Source: Bimuria novae-zelandiae CBS 107.79 | Lineage: Eukaryota > Ascomycota > Dothideomycetes > Pleosporales > Didymosphaeriaceae | NCBI GenBank assembly: GCA_010015655.1 | Contig: ML976683.1 | Location: forward strand, 163,573-227,572 | Reading direction: 5' to 3' | Length of the DNA stretch: 64,000 nucleotides | In this document: one piece after another, positions 23,009 to 34,393 of the stretch | Position numbering within the stretch: position 1 is the first letter of the stretch | Layout of the letters: the number at the start of each line of letters is the position of its first letter | Notes under the pieces: generated by a model | Told to the model about the DNA's origin: nothing | Databases searched by the model: none | What the model saw: the letters and a program-made list of their open reading frames with translations, nothing else | Position numbers and translations under genes: made by a program

Positions 23009-24254
23009 TTATCTAAGTCTATGGAGATTCCTGCCCTCCTTGTACTCGTTGCCCCCTTCTAGCTCAATGATCTTCTTTATATGGACAGGAATACGCTCAA
23101 TCCAAGCCTGTATCTTCTCCTGAGGTAGATCTCGCCAGCACTGCTCCCATGCACGGACAGCCTCTGCTCTACTCTTTNNNNNNNNNNNNNNNNNNNNNNN
23201 NNNNNNNNNNNNNNNNNNNNNNNNNNNNNNNNNNNNNNNNNNNNNNNNNNNNNNNNNNNNNNNNNNNNNNNNNNNNNNNNNNNNNNNNNNNNNNNNNNNN
23301 NNNNNNNNNNNNNNNNNNNNNNNNNNNNNNNNNNNNNNNNNNNNNNNNNNNNNNNNNNNNNNNNNNNNNNNNNNNNNNNNNNNNNNNNNNNNNNNNNNNN
23401 NNNNNNNNNNNNNNNNNNNNNNNNNNNNNNNNNNNNNNNNNNNNNNNNNNNNNNNNNNNNNNNNNNNNNNNNNNNNNNNNNNNNNNNNNNNNNNNNNNNN
23501 NNNNNNNNNNNNNNNNNNNNNNNNNNNNNNNNNNNNNNNNNNNNNNNNNNNNNNNNNNNNNNNNNNNNNNNNNNNNNNNNNNNNNNNNNNNNNNNNNNNN
23601 NNNNNNNNNNNNNNNNNNNNNNNNNNNNNNNNNNNNNNNNNNNNNNNNNNNNNNNNNNNNNNNNNNNNNNNNNNNNNNNNNNNNNNNNNNNNNNNNNNNN
23701 NNNNNNNNNNNNNNNNNNNNNNNNNNNNNNNNNNNNNNNNNNNNNNNNNNNNNNNNNNNNNNNNNNNNNNNNNNNNNNNNNNNNNNNNNNNNNNNNNNNN
23801 NNNNNNNNNNNNNNNNNNNNNNNNNNNNNNNNNNNNNNNNNNNNNNNNNNNNNNNNNNNNNNNNNNNNNNNNNNNNNNNNNNNNNNNNNNNNNNNNNNNN
23901 NNNNNNNNNNNNNNNNNNNNNNNNNNNNNNNNNNNNNNNNNNNNNNNNNNNNNNNNNNNNNNNNNNNNNNNNNNNNNNNNNNNNNNNNNNNNNNNNNNNN
24001 NNNNNNNNNNNNNNNNNNNNNNNNNNNNNNNNNNNNNNNNNNNNNNNNNNNNNNNNNNNNNNNNNNNNNNNNNNNNNNNNNNNNNNNNNNNNTGGCCGCT
24101 GGCATGGATCAAAGCCTCGTTCAATAGCTCGCGCGAATATTGAGTTAATTGTCCGCTTTGAAATCCCTGTTAGGCCAGTGATCTCGTCATTTGGCTTGCC
24201 AGTAGCCTTAAGAGTAATTATTAAAGCTCGAGTAGCAAGATCGTGAGGAGGCAT
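23009..24254 (-). CDS. Tc1/mariner-type transposase, middle unknown
   Basis: The N-terminal part starts at ATG 24254 (MPPHDLATRALII) and carries an HTH (DEITGLTGISKRTINSIFAR) that binds the terminal repeats in this family. It runs into the gap at 24092. After the gap the C-terminal part (KSRAEAVRAWEQCWRDLPQ ... KIQAWIERIPVHIKKII) ends at a stop at 23009-23011. The motif LPQEKIQAWIERIP is typical of the C-terminus of Tc1-like transposases. The catalytic DDE region would lie in the gap. The two parts are in different frames if the gap is exactly 915 bases, so either the gap length is an estimate or there is a frameshift. An earlier in-frame ATG at 24317 is possible, but it lies near the terminal repeat. 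Confidence 0.78.
23178..24092. other. Assembly gap (915 N)
   Basis: A run of unknown bases inside the Tc1/mariner element, probably unresolved because near-identical copies exist elsewhere in the genome. Confidence 0.99.
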
Positions 24255-25465
24255 AGCAAAGACTGTATCAATTAGAGAGCAAGTAGTATAGAGCAGTGTT
24301 GTGAGCTTGAGAAGCAAAGGCCACGTCAGCTCGGAGATGCTTCTGAATTCGGAATGTGGCGTATACCCCTGCTCGCCAAGGTGGGCAAGGACTTTTGAAA
24401 GGCACCTCCGTAAGAGCTATTATATTTATACTTAACGTATATTATAAAGAGATAGTTATTAGCTATATTAGCTTTTATAAAGTAAAAAAGTCAATTTAAG
24501 ACTATAGGAAGGCGCTAGACTAAATAGACCTACTAAACTTAAATAAAAAACTTTGCTAGCTTCTTATAAAGAAGTTATTAGTTTTAGGCTATATAGGCGC
24601 TACTCTAGCTTACTTCTTAAAAAAGGACTTAAATATCCTACCTCAATACTATAATAGCGTAGATTATAATATTAAGCTAATTGCAGATAACATGCTAACA
24701 TTAAGCCTACTATATAGTATATCTTTAAAGTAGTTATAGCTTATTAAGGACTACCTAAATAATTACTTCTAATAAAGTTTTATTACATACAGTAATGCTT
24801 TATATGCCTCGCTAGTGCTATTTACTAAAAAGCCTAGAGGAGGGAAATAATTCTATATTAACTATTATAAGCTTAACGTAATTATAAAGAAGGATATTTA
24901 TTTTATTTCACTTATTTAAAAGACTTTTATGTAGCTTACGAACGCTAAGATGTTTATAAAGCTAACTATATAATAGGCTTTTTATTATATCCAACTTAAT
25001 AAGGATGCTAAGGACCTAACTATTTTTTATACACGCTATAGTAACTATAAGTATTATATACTTTTATTTAGCCTCTATAATAGCCCTGCGACTTTTTAAA
25101 AATATATTAATAAAATACTATACAGAATACTTGATAACTTTTGTATAGCCTACCTAGACAATACCCTTATATACTTAAAAGACTTACTATATTACGAGGA
25201 GCATATTACTTAGGTGCTAAGACTTCTTTATAATATAGGGCTCTAGTTTAATATTAAAAAGAGCAAGTTTACAGTAATAAAGTGTTTTAGTCTTATTATT
25301 AGGCCCTACTAGCTTACTTTTTAAAATACTATTTGTATTATAATTCGTATATTAAACCTTTAAAAATAATATTTTATATGCTAGACACTTCTTCGCGTAG
25401 TACTTATAAGTAACTATTATAACCTAACTAATAGCGTTTATTTAATTTTTAATAAAGTAACGATA

Positions 25466-27577
25466 ACGTGTCTGTGCGCGTGCCGAGCCACTTCGCGTAA
25501 CGAGCCACCCAACACCTAAAGACTGAATGACTCACTAACTTTGACGCGTCGTAACTCCACCAATATGGGGGCAATTGAAGATGCGATTGAAGCTATTCAA
25601 TCTTTGGATCCAGGAGAAAAATTTTCATATAGAAAAATAGCGGCTACCTATGGTGTAGATCGGACTACGTTGTCCCGAAGACACAAGCGCGTTCAGGCCC
25701 CAAATGAAGCCAAGAATATCAACCAGCAGAAACTTACACCACAACAAGAGCAGGAGCTTGTACGATATATCGAAGGACTCACAAAGAGACATACACCTCC
25801 TACTAGAGAGATGATACAGAATTTTGCCTCTACGATAGCAAAGGAGCCAGTCAGCGAGAGCTAGGTTACCCGCTTTATCAACCGACACAGCATTCATCTC
25901 ATCTCCCAATGGACCGTCGGGATGGACAACAATCGCCACAAAGCTAATTTAGTGGATAAATATCGCCTCTATTTCAACCTTCTACATAGTAAGATAGATA
26001 AATATCGCATAGATCCTCGTCATATCTACAATATAGATGAAAAAGGCGTCCTGATTGGTATTGTTGGTAGATCAAAGAGAATATTCAGCAGACGAATGTG
26101 GGAGAAGAAGGAGGTTAGGGCATCACTCCAAGATGGCAATCGCGCATGGATCACGCTCCTGGCATGTATCTGCGCTGATGGATCAGCTCTGCCGCCAAGC
26201 CTTATTTATGAGGCCGCCAACAAGGGCATCCAATCAAGCTGGGTAGAGGATATCAAGGCAGGAGAACATGAAGTCTTTATCACCTCATCATCCTCTAGCT
26301 GGACGAACAACGATATCAGGCTTGCCTAGCTTAAGCAGGTGTTCGATCGCTGTATAAAAGAGAAGACTCGACGATTATATCGTCTTTTAATTATAGACGG
26401 CCACGGATCTCATGTTACTATAGACTTTATTAACTATTATAATAAGTATAAGATCCTGCTTGCTGTCCTGCCTCCTTACTTAACTTATACGCTTTAGCCA
26501 CTTAACGTTACGATATTTAAGCCTCTATTAATAGCATACTCAGCAGAGCTATCACGATACCTTTATAGAAGCTAAGGCCTAGCTTCTATTACTAAAGACG
26601 ACTTCTTCCCCTTATTCTAGAATGCGTGGAAGGCCTCCTTTAAGGAATCAACTATCCTTAGCTCTTTTAGAGCCACAGGCATATCGCCACCTGATCCTAA
26701 TCCTATCCTAGATAGGTTCGCCCAGGATCAAGAATCAGGCGATAACTCCTCATCAGGGCTTAGCGATCATAACTAGAGAAAGATGGATAGGCTTGTACGA
26801 TCAGCAGTAAAGGATCAAGGTAGTTAAGATACAAAGAAGCTTCGTCAATCGCTCTACTACCTATTTGTCCAAAATAAGCTACTTAAGCATGAGATGGATG
26901 GGATTAAGCAGGCACTATCTATTAAGGAGAAGCGCAGAAAGAAGGGCAAGACTCTAGATCTCTAATAGTGCTAAGAGTATTAGAGTAGGGCTATCTTATA
27001 GTTACTAAGGAAGGTGAGGGAGGCACGTGTTTATTAATCTATTAAGGAACAAGAGGATAAGCAGCAGCAGCTTTAAAAAGCAAAGATAGTAGAGCTAAAG
27101 AAGGCAGCTAAGCTATACAAGGAGAAAATGCAGTAGGAAAAGCGTAATGCGCGAGAGGCAGCTAAGAAGGCGAAGGAGAAGGAGAGGGCTGAAAAGGCAG
27201 CTTAGCGCGCTGCCCAGAAGTCTGCCCGCGACGCAGAAAAAGCTCTACAACTATCCTAAAGGTGTAAGAGAAAGGCTTCTTAGCCATCTGCACAGAGCAG
27301 AAAGCGTCCAAAACGTGTTGTTGATGCTACAGATGTTGGGGAGGCCTCAGAGGGCGCATCTGCTGCCCCGAGCAAATCTACACGCAGCGGCCGCGACGTC
27401 AAGCTTCTAGATAGATTTAAGTAGTGCAAATTAATCGCAGCTATCGATTAACTACCCTAGTAGAAAATCTTATAATAATATTGTTTGTGGGTGCTTCTGC
27501 AGCCTCATTCTTGCATGAGCTGTTATGGTGTTGGGTGGCTCGTCACGCGAAGTGGCTCGGCACGCGCACGGACACGT
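25466..27577 (+). mobile_element. Pogo/Fot1-like transposon, moderately RIP-mutated
   Basis: A 2,112-bp element starting ACGTGTCTGTGCGCGTG and ending in the inverted form CACGGACACGT, flanked by TA (25464-25465, 27578-27579). The inverted repeats hold two GAGCCAC modules (CCGAGCCACTTCGCG, then ACGAGCCACCCAACACC). It is longer than the other pogo-like elements here and carries a different transposase. Confidence 0.92.
25565..27424 (+). pseudogene. Pogo/Fot1-like transposase with stop codons and a lost catalytic Asp
   Basis: One continuous frame of 619 codons plus stop with no net indel, from ATG 25565 to TAG 27422-27424, broken by more than a dozen in-frame TAG/TAA codons. All occur where Gln or Trp would fit (first at 25862, second at 26327). 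An HTH with YGVDRTTLSRRHK opens it. Core motifs are YNIDEKGVLIG (first Asp), LIIDGHGSHVTIDF (second Asp) and PLNVTIFKPL, where the third acid is Asn. That Asn and a stop just before it are RIP-type changes. The C-terminus is a long Lys/Ala/Glu-rich likely coiled coil (about 27,050-27,250) ending SGRDVKLLDRFK. Starting at a TTG at 25541 would extend the frame, but ATG 25565 is the plausible eukaryotic start. Mutation is lighter in the first 300 bp than in the middle. Confidence 0.9.
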
Positions 27578-27593
27578 TAGTGTTTCGAGAAAG

Positions 27594-27799
27594 TATTAGT
27601 TAATATATAAGGATATATAAAAGAAAGAGGGAAGGTAATAATAAGATTTTAGGTTTAATAGAACGATATAAGATACTTTATAACGAAAGGTGGCGCTACA
27701 GCCCTACCAAGGATTATGTAATGTCCCATAATGTCCCACACGCCAAGATTATAGGACATTGAGATCACGTAACTGTACTATAGAATCCTACATATAACA
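27594..27799 (-). repeat. Probable LTR, minus orientation
   Basis: On the minus strand it begins TGTTATATGTAGGATTC (27799) and runs through G+C-balanced sequence into a pyrimidine-rich end near 27,594. It resembles Ty1/copia-type LTRs in length (about 206 bp) and TGTTATA start. No target duplication could be fixed, and it abuts the pogo-like element, so the 3' limit is approximate. Confidence 0.45.
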
Positions 27800-30700
27800 C
27801 GTTCAGGATAGTACAGAACCATGGGATATAATAAGATTAGTTATGTATATAGAAACGCTAAGTATGGCCCTTTTATACTTATATATAACCTTATTTATAA
27901 ATCTGTCGTTTATATTATACTTATTTCTTATTAAATTATTATAACTTTGCCTTACTTTTAATACTAACACCCTATTAATACGTATAAGCTATTAAAACCC
28001 CTTTCTTACCTTATAGTACACTTGCCCGAGAACCAACTTTAGCTCCTTTGAAACTAGCTACCCTTTAGGGACTTAACAGCTTCTTACGCAAAGCTTTTAT
28101 CTCTATTTAATAATAAACTTCTAGGCAATCTAGCGCTTCCTTCTAATAATCTACCGCTTTCCCTAGTTACTATACTCTAGAGGTAGTGCCTTTTAAAATA
28201 ATTACTGTATTATCTTTATCGCCTTTATTATCGCTTGTGGTATATAGCTTTGGTCTGTTAGGGTTATTATATTAGGGGTTGGGGTTAATTTAACGTAATA
28301 TTACGAAAGTACCGAGTGTAGACATCCTAGTTTAAGACGAGCTAGATTAATATTACTACGTTTAATATTTACGTGTAGGTATAAGACGTTAAACAAGGAA
28401 GAAAGGTTTTTACCCCTATCTAATATAGATATATTTATCTTGCTTAGCTAAGTGCTAATACCTGAATAGCTAGCGTTATATCTAATTAATTAAAAGTAAG
28501 CTTTAGGGTATAGGCTATTAGACCTTTAACTCATAAAGTATAAGTTTAAAGCTAAAAGCCTAGCTTTTAACTCTCAATTGTCTATTAACGTACTATCGCT
28601 AACAGTATATCTAGGCTATCAGGTTATCTATAACGCTATCGTGATAGCTTTTTACTAACTACTAAGGTAATGTGTAACTATTAATAAATAAAGCATAAGA
28701 TCTAGATCTTGCTTACAGGATAAGTCTTACTATTTTATAAATATAAGTGTATAAAGGAGGGCAGGCGTACGCATCCTCCTTAAAAACCTAATTTATGAAA
28801 AAGTCCTTTTATAAAGGAGTTAACTACTACTTATGCTAATAGCTAGGCGCGCTTATTATTACACGTTTTAGTTATAAGGGGCTAAGTTCTCAAGAAGCCA
28901 AAGGTGCCAAAAGAATACTTATAAATTTAATAAAAAGTCTAAAGTTAAGCTTCGGGCGTCAAACTTATATATCTAAGGTTTACATAACTAAAGGTTAAGG
29001 ATCTAAAGTAATAACTAGGTATAGCCTATCATATGCCTCCATTCCCTCTATTAGGGGTAAAGAAATATCTCTATATTTTATCTTACTATATAGCTTCGTG
29101 ATTATTTTATTATCTATTTATAATTCTCTTACTACTATAAATCTTTTACTAGTTCTATTCTCCCGTATTTAATTTTATATTCTTACTATAAGTAGTTATT
29201 ATAGTAGTGTGTTCGCGCTAGGGCATTTATTTACTATTATATATATAAAATTACTTTTTGTTAAGCTTTTAAATTTTACTCTTTTATACTCATTTATTTT
29301 GTATCTTAACTTTATATGTTATTACTTTTTACTTTTATCCTAATCTTCTCTAAATTTATAATATAATTTCTCTCCCTATTCTAATAAAATAATTAGCCTT
29401 TTACGTAATACTTCCTTAGTAAGGACTTCTAAGCGTTAAAAGCTTACTATTAATTTTAATAATATAATAAAAAACGCCCTGTCCTTATCGCCATTACTTA
29501 ATTATCAACTTTAAAAGACTAAGCTCTTTAAAAATAAAACTACTATTTTTAACGCTAGCGTAATCCTCTTTAGCTTGCCTACTACGATATTTAGTTCTTT
29601 TATAGCTTATAAAGTAAGTTCTAAACCCTCTTTTATACTTTTTCTTTTTTACTTCTTTCTACTTTCTAACTTGCCTTTTTATTTTTTTAACATCTTTTTT
29701 GGGTTTTTATTACCCTAAGTATATGCACTCGCTAACTTAATAAGCTCAGCTTCTAAAGCCTAGTCTTACTACGCGCGATAATTAAGCGCTAGTATATTAA
29801 TTATATTACTTATAGACGCGTCTATTAGTAAGTGCTAGTAAGTAAGATAGTGTCCTATAAGAAGTACTATACCTATAAACTTATTAGCTATACTAAATAA
29901 GTATACTTTAGTCTAACTAATTCTACATAATTTTAGGGTGTGCTCTACTAGCTTCTTTCTCTACTTAAATTTAGTCTACCTTTAATAAAGTTAGGTATAA
30001 AAAGTTTACTAATATTATAGTTATTAGTGCAAGCTATCTTATAAATAAGGTTTTAAAAAGTAGCTAAAAGTGAAAGGCCTTTCTTACTAACTTTAATATA
30101 TTTTATTCTACTTATAAGGGTAGTATTAGTAATTACTCTACCTCCTTTAAGAGTAAAATTACTACTATTTCAGGCCCTATTACTTTTTTTAAAGCTATTT
30201 AGCTCTTAGAGCGTATCACTATTATAATTAAAAAGACTTTTAACTTTTTTTAAGTTTACGCTACTACTAACTTTAAAGTGTTTAATTAAGAATACTAGAA
30301 CTCTTTTATAAGTTCCTTTTAGATATTAAAGCTATTTTTAAGTAATATCGTGTTACTCTCAAGCAAGTTTATAGTAGTAGATAAAAATATTATAATAAAT
30401 AGTTTTTAAGTAATAGACAATGCCCTTGCAGGCGCTAATATACCTACATAAGCCTACTAAGGCTTACACTAGTAGCTTTAGGCTATTATAATTAAAAAGT
30501 ACCTAAGTAAGGAGGATAATAGCTTCCTTAATTTTAGTAGTATATTAGATAATAAAGAAATAGACGTAAACGTTATTAAAAAAGGTTTTACCATTTTTTA
30601 GTAGCTAAAGATACTCCTCCTACCAAGTTTCTCTCTCCTTTTTATCTTTAGTTTACTTTTAAGAATCACTTTTTTCGATAAGGGTTATCTTTTATTATTA

Positions 30701-31029
30701 TAAAAACTATTTAGTTTCCTTATTATTTTTAGAAGTCCTAAGAGTTTTTTAAGTCACTTTTTTAAAATTCCTTCTTAACTCCCTTCTTTAAGTAGACAGG
30801 ATTACTTATACCTCCTTTTAACTTAATTCTTCGCCTTGCCTAATACTTAACTTTATCGCTTAATAATATTATTCCTGCCCTTATTTTAGGCACCTTTATC
30901 TAGCTAAGTTTTTTAAATTAGTAAGATACGCATAGTAGAGCCTCCTTTAGGCTTTAGTAAAAGCTAATTTAGGGGAAATTATAATAGAATTCTATTAAAA
31001 GTTTTCTATTATAATTTAAATATAGCTTA
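27800..31029. other. RIP-type repeat debris, family not resolved
   Basis: TA-rich throughout. An LTR-like stretch begins TGTAGACATCC near 28,318 and has a TATA-like GGTATAAGACG at about 28,376. On the minus strand about 29,600-29,760 reads as a Lys/Glu-rich coiled-coil-like segment (KPKKDVKK, then SIKEGLELT). Near 30,690 there is a zinc-knuckle-like remnant (YNNKR). These hints are too degraded to join into one element. Confidence 0.3.
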
Positions 31030-31905
31030 GTAAAGTTCTCTTAATAATTTAATATAGTGGATTAGATAAGGTTCTTATAAGATTCTCAAGTTCTCTAAAG
31101 GCAGTTTTTTTACCATGTTAGGTATTCTACTCTCTTACTTTATAGGACTAACGTTTTTTATATATATTAATTATACTATACTTCTCCTCTCTCTCTTTTA
31201 TTATAATTGCTTTAGGCTAAGCATTATTAGTAATTTCGCTAAGGAGAGGGTTTAATAAAACTAACTTTAGCTTATTTACGGAAAACTTTAGGTGCATACT
31301 TGGCGGGACATCTAGTTCTACTACGTAAAAGTTTATTACTTTTTTTATAGTAAACTTTTTTTACTTATAGTTAAGCTTCGTACTTAAATACTAGTTTTAA
31401 AGGTAGTTTTTATACTTTAGCTACACCGTATCTCATTTTTCTTTTTAAAATTAAAGTGTCTTTTTGTTAATAGTTTACTAGGCACTTTTATTCTTATTAG
31501 GCTACTTTTATTTTACTTAAATAGAGTAAAAAACTTTTTGAAACTTTTTTATTATTACTTTCGTGGCCATCTTTATATTAGTATTAAGCATGAAGGCTAA
31601 TCTCCATACACTAAAGTTCTTAACTAGTTTATTATTCTAGCTATAAGTTAAGAAAATTAAGCGAATATTTATTAATATAGCTTTTCGCCCTTCAATAGCT
31701 ATTTAAGTTATAAAAAGCTACTTTATTTAGTTATCTTATTACTAATTATAATATACCTAGAGGTAGGCTTTAAGAATAAAGTTTATTTATTCTATTTGCC
31801 TATCTATCTTTAAGTTCTTTATTATTAATGGCCTTTAGTTAATGCCTACTTATTTATAGAGTATCGTCTAAAATTCGCTCACGAACTGTCCCCCGCGGTA
31901 TAATA
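31030..31905 (-). pseudogene. Gypsy integrase C-terminus and chromodomain remnant (third family)
   Basis: Minus-strand reading from 31905 gives RGGQFVSEF, the 'DRG-QF' block just before the last acid of a retroviral-type integrase, then IEGRK and a degraded C-terminal region. A motif VELDVPPSMHLKF follows near 31,300 and a chromodomain-like segment (YI-KTLVL-SKRVEYLTW) at about 31,190-31,110. Motifs differ from gypsy A and resemble the second gypsy element more. The integrase is cut off abruptly at 31,905. Confidence 0.6.
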
Positions 31906-33399
31906 TAATATAGAAGGGAAAGAAGTAGTCTGTTACTGAGTATTAAAAAAACACTATTATAACTATAGTAATAATTATTGTATTAATAAGTGCTAGATAT
32001 ACTATTTTATTAAGCGCTAGCTACGTATTGCCTTCAAAATTAGTAGAAAGCGAAAGGCTTAAAGAGATAATATAATAATATTAAAGTCGCTATACACGGT
32101 CCTCGAGCTCTATAAGTAAATTTAATAGTGGCTTAATAATATATAGGCGAGAAATATATATAAAATGGATAGGACTAGCGCTACTTTAGGGGTATGTGCT
32201 AACACTAGAGTATTCTCTAGTTGCTAGAGGAAGAAGGCTTATATTTAGTTTTTAAAGAATTATAAATAGGTCTCTATAATTAAGTGCGTATGAGTTATAG
32301 GGTAGAAACTACGCTACGTAGTTATTTTAAGGTCTAAAGCCCATAGATAAAATAATTTTTCTTATCCTACCTACGTACTTGACTAGATTTATGCAACCTC
32401 TAAGAACGGATAGACATTAAAAGTAATTAGTATAGAGTGGTATAGCGTATATTTAAACCTAAGATAGCTATATCTAATACCTAGTATAGGGTCTTAATAC
32501 TTAATGGTTATAATAGCTCTATAAATAGAATTAAGTGAAGCTTTTATACCTGTCTACGCATAGCTTATACGTCTTACAGTCTTTAGATCTTACTTCTTTC
32601 TTCATAATTAAATTAAGTTACTAACACTAAATTTAAGAGCTTATATTACTTAATACTGCCGCGCCTATGAAAAAGGAACGCTTTGTTACTTATTATTATT
32701 GAGCTAAAGAGATTTATTTTATAAATTATATAATTTTAGCTAGTTAGCAGGTATTTAGTATCTACCTATTTAATATTAATTACGTGCTTAGCTTGTCACA
32801 GGTCTCTTAGAGGCCTACTACACCTATACGTTAGTAGTAGCCTTAGTAGTAGTTCTAGAGCTTCCTCTTTATTTCCTAGGACTCTTATAATCTTTATATA
32901 GCGTAGCGCAGCATCTAGAGCGTCGAGAATCTAGGTCGTACGACCTGGCTACTCTTATAAATAGTAGGTAAGGCGCTAGCAGCTATAAATACTAAAGCTA
33001 TAGGCCAAGAAGTAGATAAAAAATATCTTAAGTGGTAGCTAGAGGTATTTATTTATTAGCGCTAACGTAAGCGCGTTTAAGTAAACCTAAATTAATACTT
33101 TATAAAGGTAAAATGTATTAAAGAAGCTATAGACGCAGTTAAGGCTTTGCTAGCTTAACTACGTAAATCTACTATATTAAGTACCTCAAAAATAACTACT
33201 ATAGCTATAGTAGCTATAGCGCTTAAAATTATATATAGTTAATAGTAATTATTAGCAGCGTTGCTAAGATATCGCGTGTTTTTTATAGGTGTTATATTAG
33301 TAATATAAAAAACTCTAAAATCTTATAGAAACTAGTAGAAGATTCCTATTATTAAAGTTTGCCACCTTAAATATTTTTATAACTAAAAGAGCTCTAGTT
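31906..33399. other. RIP-type debris
   Basis: No terminal repeats or firm protein motif. The plus-strand stretch about 32,990-33,200 is less interrupted (QEVDKKYLKW, then CIKEAIDAVKALLA), but I recognise no family. Confidence 0.3.
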
Positions 33400-33803
33400 G
33401 CAAAGAAATATAAAGACTGTACCTAATTAGGTATAGATTATATACTATACTTAATATAGTAACATAAGCTAATCCTAATTAGGCAATAAGTCTTAACAAG
33501 ACTATTAAGGATTTTACATTATAGCATAGCGTATTTATCGTAGGGTAAGCTCTTACTTTATTAAAAAGTACTTAAGTGCTTAATAGTTAGTAAGAGCGGT
33601 AAATAACTTAGTAGTCTATAAGCTAATAAGCCAAGACTTTTACTTTATAAGGCTATAAACTATGGCAGGCATCTCTTTATTATAAATATTATAATTTATT
33701 TATAGACTACTTATTATTTTAAAGTAGAAAGTAATAGGTCGCTAAAGACTACTATCTTATAGTTAAGGGAATACTCTAGCTACAACTTTATTACTAGCAT
33801 TAG
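33400..33803 (-). pseudogene. Gypsy A RNase H remnant
   Basis: Minus-strand sequence from 33803 matches the RNase H region of the complete gypsy A copy (about 7,660-8,000), beginning ACTAATGCTAGTAATAAAG; the copy at 62,237-63,844 shows the same sub-type. It starts exactly at the end of a 187-bp LTR. Confidence 0.65.
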
Positions 33804-33990
33804 TGTAAGAGGACAGGTAGGGCAGGTAGTGTAGTAATAAGATAGAAACCAAAGGGGTTATATTTAGTATATAAAAGAAGAAGCAAAGCGCTCTTAAGCG
33901 TCTATTTAGATAGTATTAGCTATATACCTAGAGTCACCTAATCCTGCTAAGTCATGCCATTAGTTAATTATATACACCTACAGTGTAACA
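33804..33990 (-). repeat. LTR of gypsy B, probably a 3' LTR
   Basis: 187 bp, minus orientation, starting TGTTACACTGTAGG (33990) and ending CTCTTACA (33804). It is colinear and equal in length with the LTR at 43,378-43,564. Upstream on the minus strand is a polypurine-like AAAAGGGGAATAA, as expected before a 3' LTR. The base after its end is followed by CTAAT, the same five bases that precede the copy at 43,378. Confidence 0.75.
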
Positions 33991-34391
33991 TTATTCCCCT
34001 TTTATATCCGACCTCGCCCTAAGGGTGCATAACAGGCTATAATAGGCCAAGATAGCGTAGAGCGCCCTAAACTATAGATACGTGGTATAGTAGTACTTAG
34101 CTATATAATAAATGACGTAATAGTATGGCATATATACTATATAGTTATTTACTATAACTATTTTTAATTTGAAATAAGATACTAGGCTGGCGGGTTACTT
34201 AAAAAGTCTTACTGAAGGAATTTTACTTAAAAACTTTAATAGCTTTCTAACGTAAAAGCTTCCTTTTTAGTATACCTGATTTTATATTTTAGTAAAATCT
34301 AGACCTATACCTTTATTCGTGCGTTAATTTAACTAACTTATTATAAGCTTTAAAGTATTTTTTGCGTGTGCGCGACTTATTGTATACTCTA
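33991..34391 (-). other. Possible 3' end of gypsy B
   Basis: Precedes the LTR in minus orientation and ends in a polypurine-like tract. The last part reads as a Gly/Arg-rich segment (GEVGYKRG) like the tail of some fungal gypsy polyproteins. Too degraded for a firm call. Confidence 0.35.
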
Positions 34392-34393
34392 TA

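Larger units (their letters stand above)
22929..24410 (-). mobile_element. Tc1/mariner-type transposon, unmutated, with assembly gap
   Basis: Perfect 65-bp terminal inverted repeats (22929-22993 and 24346-24410) starting CGGAGGTGCC, flanked by TA (22927-22928, 24411-24412). The flanking gypsy reads AATACTA-TA-AGAGC across the join, matching the uninterrupted copy at about 6,450. Visible parts keep normal composition, so it entered the gypsy fragment after RIP. The middle is an assembly gap. Confidence 0.93.
22050..25310 (+). mobile_element. Truncated gypsy A fragment (protease to RT)
   Basis: Aligns with about 5,700-7,350 of the complete gypsy A copy. It contains the protease region (near 22,295, Asp lost) and reverse transcriptase up to the active-site block YLDN at 25151-25162. 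It is interrupted by the Tc1/mariner element at 22,929-24,410; the flanks rejoin in step with the reference. It has no LTR at either end. The left limit is uncertain: from 21,933 to about 22,050 nothing is recognisable. After 25,310 the match stops, and 25,311-25,463 is unassigned RIP-type DNA. Confidence 0.8.

Noticed and set aside
23077..24246. Long open frames on both strands across the unknown bases
   Set aside because: They are open only because N codons carry no stops. Only the frames giving the HTH and C-terminal motifs are kept.
27147..27410. Arg-rich open frame in another phase
   Set aside because: Frame-shifted reading of the Lys/Ala/Glu-rich C-terminus of the transposase at 25,565-27,424.
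30650..30720. Zinc-knuckle-like remnant taken as gag of the minus-strand gypsy at 31,030
   Set aside because: It lies downstream of the chromodomain on that strand, the wrong order for one element, so it was left unassigned.
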